This document shows positions 13,611 to 16,159 of a stretch of DNA of 16,159 nt, one piece after another. A program made the translations under genes and the position numbers. The stretch lies in contig JAFZPS010000003.1 in the NCBI GenBank assembly GCA_017550205.1, positions 1 to 16,159 of the forward strand, given 5' to 3'. This DNA comes from Bacilli bacterium (GTDB lineage Bacteria; Bacillota_I; Bacilli_A; RF39; UBA660). A model generated the notes under the pieces. The model saw only the letters and a list, made by a program, of their open reading frames with translations, made no database searches and was not told the DNA's origin. How positions within the stretch are numbered: position 1 is the first letter of the stretch; every line of letters begins with the position of its first letter.

Positions 13611-14465
13611 ATGAATGATAAATTAGCAACTATTACAAATCTTTTTGAAGGAAAAGAAATACGAAGTATATGGGATACTGAAAAGGAAGATTATTATTTC
13701 AGTGTTGTAGATGTAATTAATGCTTTAGCGGAGCCAGCAAATCCTAGAGATTATTGGTATCAATTAAAAAAACGACTTTCAGAGGAAGAAAAATCTGAAG
13801 TGTCGACAAATTGTCGACAGTTGAAGATGAAAGCAAAAGATGGAAAAATGAGAGAAACAGACACATTAGATACAACAGGAATTTTTAGATTGATTGAATC
13901 TATTCCATCTCCAAAAGCAGAACCATTCAAAGTGTGGTTGGCAAAATTAGGTAGAGAAAAAGTCGATGAAGTATTTGATCCTTCCAAAGGTATTGATCAA
14001 ATGATAGATTTTTATTTAAAAAAAGGATATTCTTTGCAATGGATTGAAGCTAGAATTAAGGCAATTATTGATCGTAAGAAACTTACTAATACATGGAAGG
14101 AAAATGGAGTTAGTGAAGGAGTTGAATATGCAATTCTTACTAATGATATTTATAAAGAATGGTCTGGAATGACTGCACAAGAATACAAATCATATAAAGG
14201 TATTCGAAAAGAAAATTTAAGAGATAATATGACTGATTTAGAAGTTGCCATTACAAATATTGGAGAACTTGCTGCAAGAGAAATTGCACAAAATGAAAAA
14301 CCTCAAGGTCTTGATCAAAATCGTAAAGCTGCAAAACGCGGTGGTGGAGTAGCAAGAAAAACAAAAGATTTTTTTGAAGAAGAAACTGGTAGCAAGGTTA
14401 TTTCTAAAAATAATTCTTTGACTTATCAATATTTAAGTGAAGATAAATTAATAGAAAAAGAATAA
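13611..14465 (+). CDS. DinD-like protein with N-terminal Bro-N domain (phage antirepressor type)
   Basis: A 284-residue full-length member of the Bro-N/DinD-like family. Residues about 5-115 form the Bro-N DNA-binding-like domain: IRSIWDTEKEDYYFSVVDVI (17-36), DYWYQLKKRL, TNCRQLKMKAKDGKMRETD, then SIPSPKAEPFKVWLAKLGRE. The second half (about 125-284) has SLQWIEARIKAI, NEGV-type SEGVEYAILTNDIYKEWSGM, YKSYKGIRKENLRDNMTDLE and a C-terminal GSKVISKNNSL, resembling E. coli DinD and its relatives. Family members are SOS-induced or phage/island-borne; DinD itself is reported to inhibit RecA filament activity. The codon use (CTT, GCG, CGA, TCG) and richer GC differ from neighbours, supporting transfer. 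A candidate LexA box upstream and a terminator at its stop make it an autonomous SOS-type unit. Confidence 0.85.
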   Translation: MNDKLATITNLFEGKEIRSIWDTEKEDYYFSVVDVINALAEPANPRDYWYQLKKRLSEEEKSEVSTNCRQLKMKAKDGKMRETDTLDTTGIFRLIESIPSPKAEPFKVWLAKLGREKVDEVFDPSKGIDQMIDFYLKKGYSLQWIEARIKAIIDRKKLTNTWKENGVSEGVEYAILTNDIYKEWSGMTAQEYKSYKGIRKENLRDNMTDLEVAITNIGELAAREIAQNEKPQGLDQNRKAAKRGGGVARKTKDFFEEETGSKVISKNNSLTYQYLSEDKLIEKE

Positions 14466-14476
14466 TTGTTCTTTTT
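14455..14476 (+). terminator. AT-rich terminator-like hairpin at the end of the DinD-like gene
   Basis: AAAAAGAA (14455-14462) pairs with TTCTTTTT (14469-14476) around TAATTG. The stop TAA (14463-14465) is in the loop. It is weaker than the other terminators because it is almost pure A-T. Confidence 0.6.
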
Positions 14477-14486
14477 ATGGTATAAT
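14471..14486 (+). promoter_or_regulatory. Extended -10 promoter fused to the terminator, driving GNAT and rbgA
   Basis: CTTTTTATGGTATAAT, with TGG at 14478-14480 and TATAAT at 14481-14486. It differs from the 5170 and 8788 elements by one base. The start site would be near 14493, leaving a leader of about 68 nt, longer than for the other promoters here. With the terminator at 13443 upstream, this is the likely main promoter of the intact rbgA. Confidence 0.75.
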
Positions 14487-14560
14487 TATTGGTGAATTGA
14501 AGTTATTATATTTAATACTTGATATTGACGGTTAAAGTTTTAATAAAAGAGGTGAAGCAT

Positions 14561-15028
14561 ATGATAACAATTAATATAGTTGAGTATAATAATCTTGATT
14601 TTATTCAATTATGTGAGTTACTAGAAAAAGAACATATAGATGTTATAAAAGAACAAAGAAGTCCAAATGGAAATTGCTTAAATAATCTTGATAAATTTAA
14701 AACAGTATTTGTTGCGTATGACAATTCAAAACCAGTTGGCTGTCTTGCAATGAAAGAAAAAATTAATGATATAGTTGAAGTAGGAAGATTATATGTTTTA
14801 TCAGAATATAGAAAAAAAGGAATTGCTTCAATGTTATTTAATAATGTATTTAATAAAGCAAAAGAATTAAAAGCAAAGAAAGTAATTCTTGATACATATA
14901 AAAGATTTGAGTCAGCTATAAGACTATATAAAAAATTAGGATTTTATGAAATAGATAATTATATTGATGGTTCACCACATTCTGTATGCATGGAAAAAGT
15001 ATTAGAAGGAGTTGATCCAAATGAATGA
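14561..15028 (+). CDS. GNAT-family N-acetyltransferase whose C-terminus runs into the rbgA repeat
   Basis: A 155-residue GNAT protein. Motif A is GRLYVLSEYRKKGIASMLF (75-93, with R-x-x-G-x-A), and motif B is SAIRLYKKLGFYE (118-130). The protein closes with SVCMEKVLEGVDPNE. The last six residues, GVDPNE, and the TGA stop are encoded by the right-hand repeat (15006-15051), so the native end was probably near MEKVL and was lost at the junction. The TGA is the only one ending an intact gene in this window. An earlier in-frame TTG (14519) is rejected because ATG 14561 has the Shine-Dalgarno AGAGGTG. Its end overlaps the rbgA start by 8 bp, so the two are translationally coupled. The acceptor is unknown. 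Confidence 0.87.
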   Translation: MITINIVEYNNLDFIQLCELLEKEHIDVIKEQRSPNGNCLNNLDKFKTVFVAYDNSKPVGCLAMKEKINDIVEVGRLYVLSEYRKKGIASMLFNNVFNKAKELKAKKVILDTYKRFESAIRLYKKLGFYEIDNYIDGSPHSVCMEKVLEGVDPNE

Positions 15029-15051
15029 TAATAAAACTAATATAAATTGGT
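15006..15051 (+). repeat. Direct repeat, right copy (Shine-Dalgarno and first codons of intact rbgA)
   Basis: Matches 13285-13330 at 44 of 46 positions. Here the copy is continuous with the full rbgA frame. It also encodes, in another frame, the last six residues and stop of the preceding GNAT. Confidence 0.95.
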
Positions 15052-15881
15052 ATCCTGGTCATATGGCTAAGACTAAAAGAGAAATATCAGAAAAATTAAA
15101 TTTAATAGATATAGTTTATGAAGTAATAGATGGTAGAATGCCAATATCTAGTAAGATTGTAGATATAGATGATTTAATTAAAGATAAACCCAGAATACTA
15201 GTAGTTACTAAAATGGATTTATGTGATGAAGAAGAAACTAAGAAGATTCTTAAGAGTTATGAATCTTCTGGTTATAAAGTAGTATGTGTAGATTTAGTTA
15301 ATGGTAACTGTAATGAACTAATTAGTATTACTAAAGATATAATGTCTAATATTAATAAGGAAAGAGTTACTAAAGGTATGATGGAACGTGCTGCAAGAGT
15401 TTTAATAGTAGGTGTTCCTAATGCTGGTAAGAGTACTTTAATTAATAGACTAGTAGGAAAGAAATCTGCAGGAGTTGGAAATACTCCAGGATTTACTAAG
15501 AATCTTGAATGGATTAGAGTTAATAAAGATATAGAACTATTAGATTCTCCTGGTATACTTTGGCCTAAGTTAGAAAATCAAGATAATGCTAAAGTACTAG
15601 CAGCTTTCTCATCAATAAAAGAAGAAATACTTAACTTAGATGATATAGCTTGTTTTATACTTAAGAGAATGTTTGAATTATATCCAGAAAAACTAAAAGA
15701 AAGATATGGAATAGAAGAGTTAGATGAAGATTTTGTAGAAGCATATGAACTTATTGGTAGACGTAGAGGAGCTTTATCTAGAGGTGGAATAGTAGATTAT
15801 GATAAAGTATCTGATTTAATAATAAAAGATTTAAAAAATGGATACTTTGGAAAAGTTACATTTGACAGAATAGAAAAATAA
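15021..15881 (+). CDS. rbgA: Ribosome biogenesis GTPase YlqF/RbgA
   Basis: A 286-residue circularly permuted GTPase. The N-terminus INWYPGHMAKTKREI (8-22) is the RbgA signature. The G-motifs are in permuted order: G4 TKMD (63-66), G1 GVPNAGKST (131-139), G2 Thr155 in GNTPGFTK, and G3 DSPG (175-178). A helical C-terminal domain follows, with AYELIGRRRGALSRGG. In Bacillus RbgA is essential for late 50S assembly. The ATG at 15021 is chosen because the Shine-Dalgarno AAGGAG (15006-15011) lies 9 nt upstream; the in-frame TTG at 15012 is too close to it. The first 31 bp are duplicated at 13300-13330. It is now transcribed with the preceding GNAT rather than with the 8829-13284 operon, to which it probably once belonged. 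The sequence shows no defect. Confidence 0.95.
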   Translation: MNDNKTNINWYPGHMAKTKREISEKLNLIDIVYEVIDGRMPISSKIVDIDDLIKDKPRILVVTKMDLCDEEETKKILKSYESSGYKVVCVDLVNGNCNELISITKDIMSNINKERVTKGMMERAARVLIVGVPNAGKSTLINRLVGKKSAGVGNTPGFTKNLEWIRVNKDIELLDSPGILWPKLENQDNAKVLAAFSSIKEEILNLDDIACFILKRMFELYPEKLKERYGIEELDEDFVEAYELIGRRRGALSRGGIVDYDKVSDLIIKDLKNGYFGKVTFDRIEK

Positions 15882-15896
15882 TTCTATTCTTTTTTC
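15867..15896 (+). terminator. Intrinsic terminator after rbgA
   Basis: AGAATAGAA (15867-15875) pairs with TTCTATTCT (15882-15890) around AAATAA, with T6 at 15890-15895. The stem begins inside the last codons of rbgA, and the TAA stop lies in the loop. Confidence 0.85.
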
Positions 15897-15940
15897 TTGC
15901 TTTTTTTAAAATATTAGTAGACAATAAATTTGGTGAGTGT

Positions 15941-16159
15941 ATGAAAAAACGTGAAATAATTGAAGAATTAAATAATAAGAATAACTTACTAGTAATAGGA
16001 GATTCTTCTTTAGTTTTACATGGTCTAAAAAGAGAATGTGATTCTTTAGAAACAGAATCTTTAAATAATCAAGAATATGATTTAATTGAAAATATTCCAT
16101 GTTTAAGTATAAAAAGTTGTTTGGAAAGATTAAAAAATGCTAATAATATAGATAATAAG
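15941..16159 (+). CDS. N-terminal part of a hypothetical protein (runs off the right edge)
   Basis: An open frame of 73 codons starts at ATG 15941, behind a GGTGAG Shine-Dalgarno-like site (15932-15937), and has no stop before the window ends. The N-terminus is MKKREIIEELNNKNN, followed by a hydrophobic strand and GDSSLVLHGLKRECDS (about 20-35). That strand-turn-helix pattern resembles nucleotidyltransferase-fold proteins (GGSSLVLHGL-type), and the later IENIPCLSIKSCLERLKNAN recalls the segment that follows the catalytic loop in them. The catalytic GS and DxD residues are not clearly present, so this may be a degenerate member or a chance resemblance. It lies in the same direction as rbgA, beyond its terminator; no promoter with clear boxes is seen in 15896-15940. 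Confidence 0.5.
   Translation, partial: MKKREIIEELNNKNNLLVIGDSSLVLHGLKRECDSLETESLNNQEYDLIENIPCLSIKSCLERLKNANNIDNK

Larger units (their letters stand above)
13285..15051 (+). mobile_element. Probable inserted segment of about 1.7 kb flanked by 46-bp direct repeats in the 5' end of rbgA
   Basis: The two repeat copies bracket 1675 bp that hold a terminator, a regulated promoter, a DinD/Bro-N-like gene, a terminator-promoter and a GNAT gene. The left copy joins to upstream operon DNA and the right copy to the body of rbgA, as expected if foreign DNA entered between codons of rbgA and regenerated the start of the gene on its far side. No integrase, transposase or terminal inverted repeat is seen inside, so the mechanism is unknown. 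Several parts of the interior, mainly the DinD-like gene, use codons rare elsewhere (CTT, GCG, CGA, TCG). Confidence 0.65.

Noticed and set aside
13801..13819. Twin palindromes TGTCGACA spaced 11 bp apart inside the DinD-like gene
   Set aside because: They encode the STNCRQL segment that is conserved in the protein family, so coding constraint is a sufficient explanation.
1..16159. CRISPR array, tRNA, rRNA or transposase genes
   Set aside because: No regularly spaced repeats, no cloverleaf or rRNA-like sequence and no transposase or integrase motifs were seen on either strand.
1..16159. UGA read as tryptophan (mycoplasma code)
   Set aside because: Trp is TGG in all conserved positions, and reading frames are intact under the standard bacterial code.

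Overview
The window is very AT-rich (A/T far outweighs G/C in coding as well as intergenic DNA). Every recognisable gene is on the + strand, and genes are separated by 1-40 bp or overlap by a few bases. Arginine is almost always AGA, ribosome-binding sites are GAGGTG or AAGGAG, tryptophan is TGG (so UGA is not Trp), and nearly all genes end in TAA or TAG. With RbgA/YlqF, WYL and TIM44-like families present, this suggests a compact-genome, low-GC Bacillota, perhaps an uncultured gut Bacilli lineage of the RF39 or Mollicutes-related kind. The taxonomic call is inference from composition and families.

Layout. (1) Positions 1-4213: a run of small enzymes, comprising the C-terminus of a methyltransferase, an RBBP9/YdeN-type hydrolase, a DHH phosphoesterase, a metallo-beta-lactamase-fold hydrolase, a WYL-type regulator and a SIS-like sugar-phosphate-binding protein. 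The last gene's Shine-Dalgarno is buried in the 3' arm of a terminator-like hairpin. (2) 4223-5175: a TIM44-like membrane protein with its own extended -10 promoter. (3) 5154-8793: an operon of an unknown acidic protein, a Nudix hydrolase, a lipoprotein, a degenerate glycerophosphodiesterase-like protein, a GNAT and an odd prepilin-like protein with a Pro/Gln/Glu tail. (4) 8771-13284: an operon of a radical SAM protein, a divergent peptide deformylase, a histidine phosphatase, a dikinase-like protein (ATP-grasp plus swivelling His domain) and a GNAT. (5) 13285-15051: an apparent insertion. (6) 15021-15881: rbgA, a ribosome-assembly GTPase, then a terminator and the start of one further gene.

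Two things stand out. First, a 46-bp segment holding the Shine-Dalgarno and first codons of rbgA occurs twice (13285-13330 and 15006-15051, 44/46 identical). Between the copies lie a DinD/Bro-N-like gene with a LexA-box-like site upstream and a second GNAT gene. This looks like a roughly 1.7-kb segment that entered the 5' end of rbgA, left a 34-codon stub behind, and rebuilt the gene downstream behind its own promoter. The second GNAT reads into the repeat and ends on the only TGA among the intact genes here.

Second, intergenic signals are fused. Three times a terminator hairpin runs through its T-tract directly into an extended -10 promoter, giving the same 16-bp core CTTTTTATGNTATAAT (5170, 8788, 14471). 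One of the three lies inside the inserted segment, which hints at a donor with the same promoter style.
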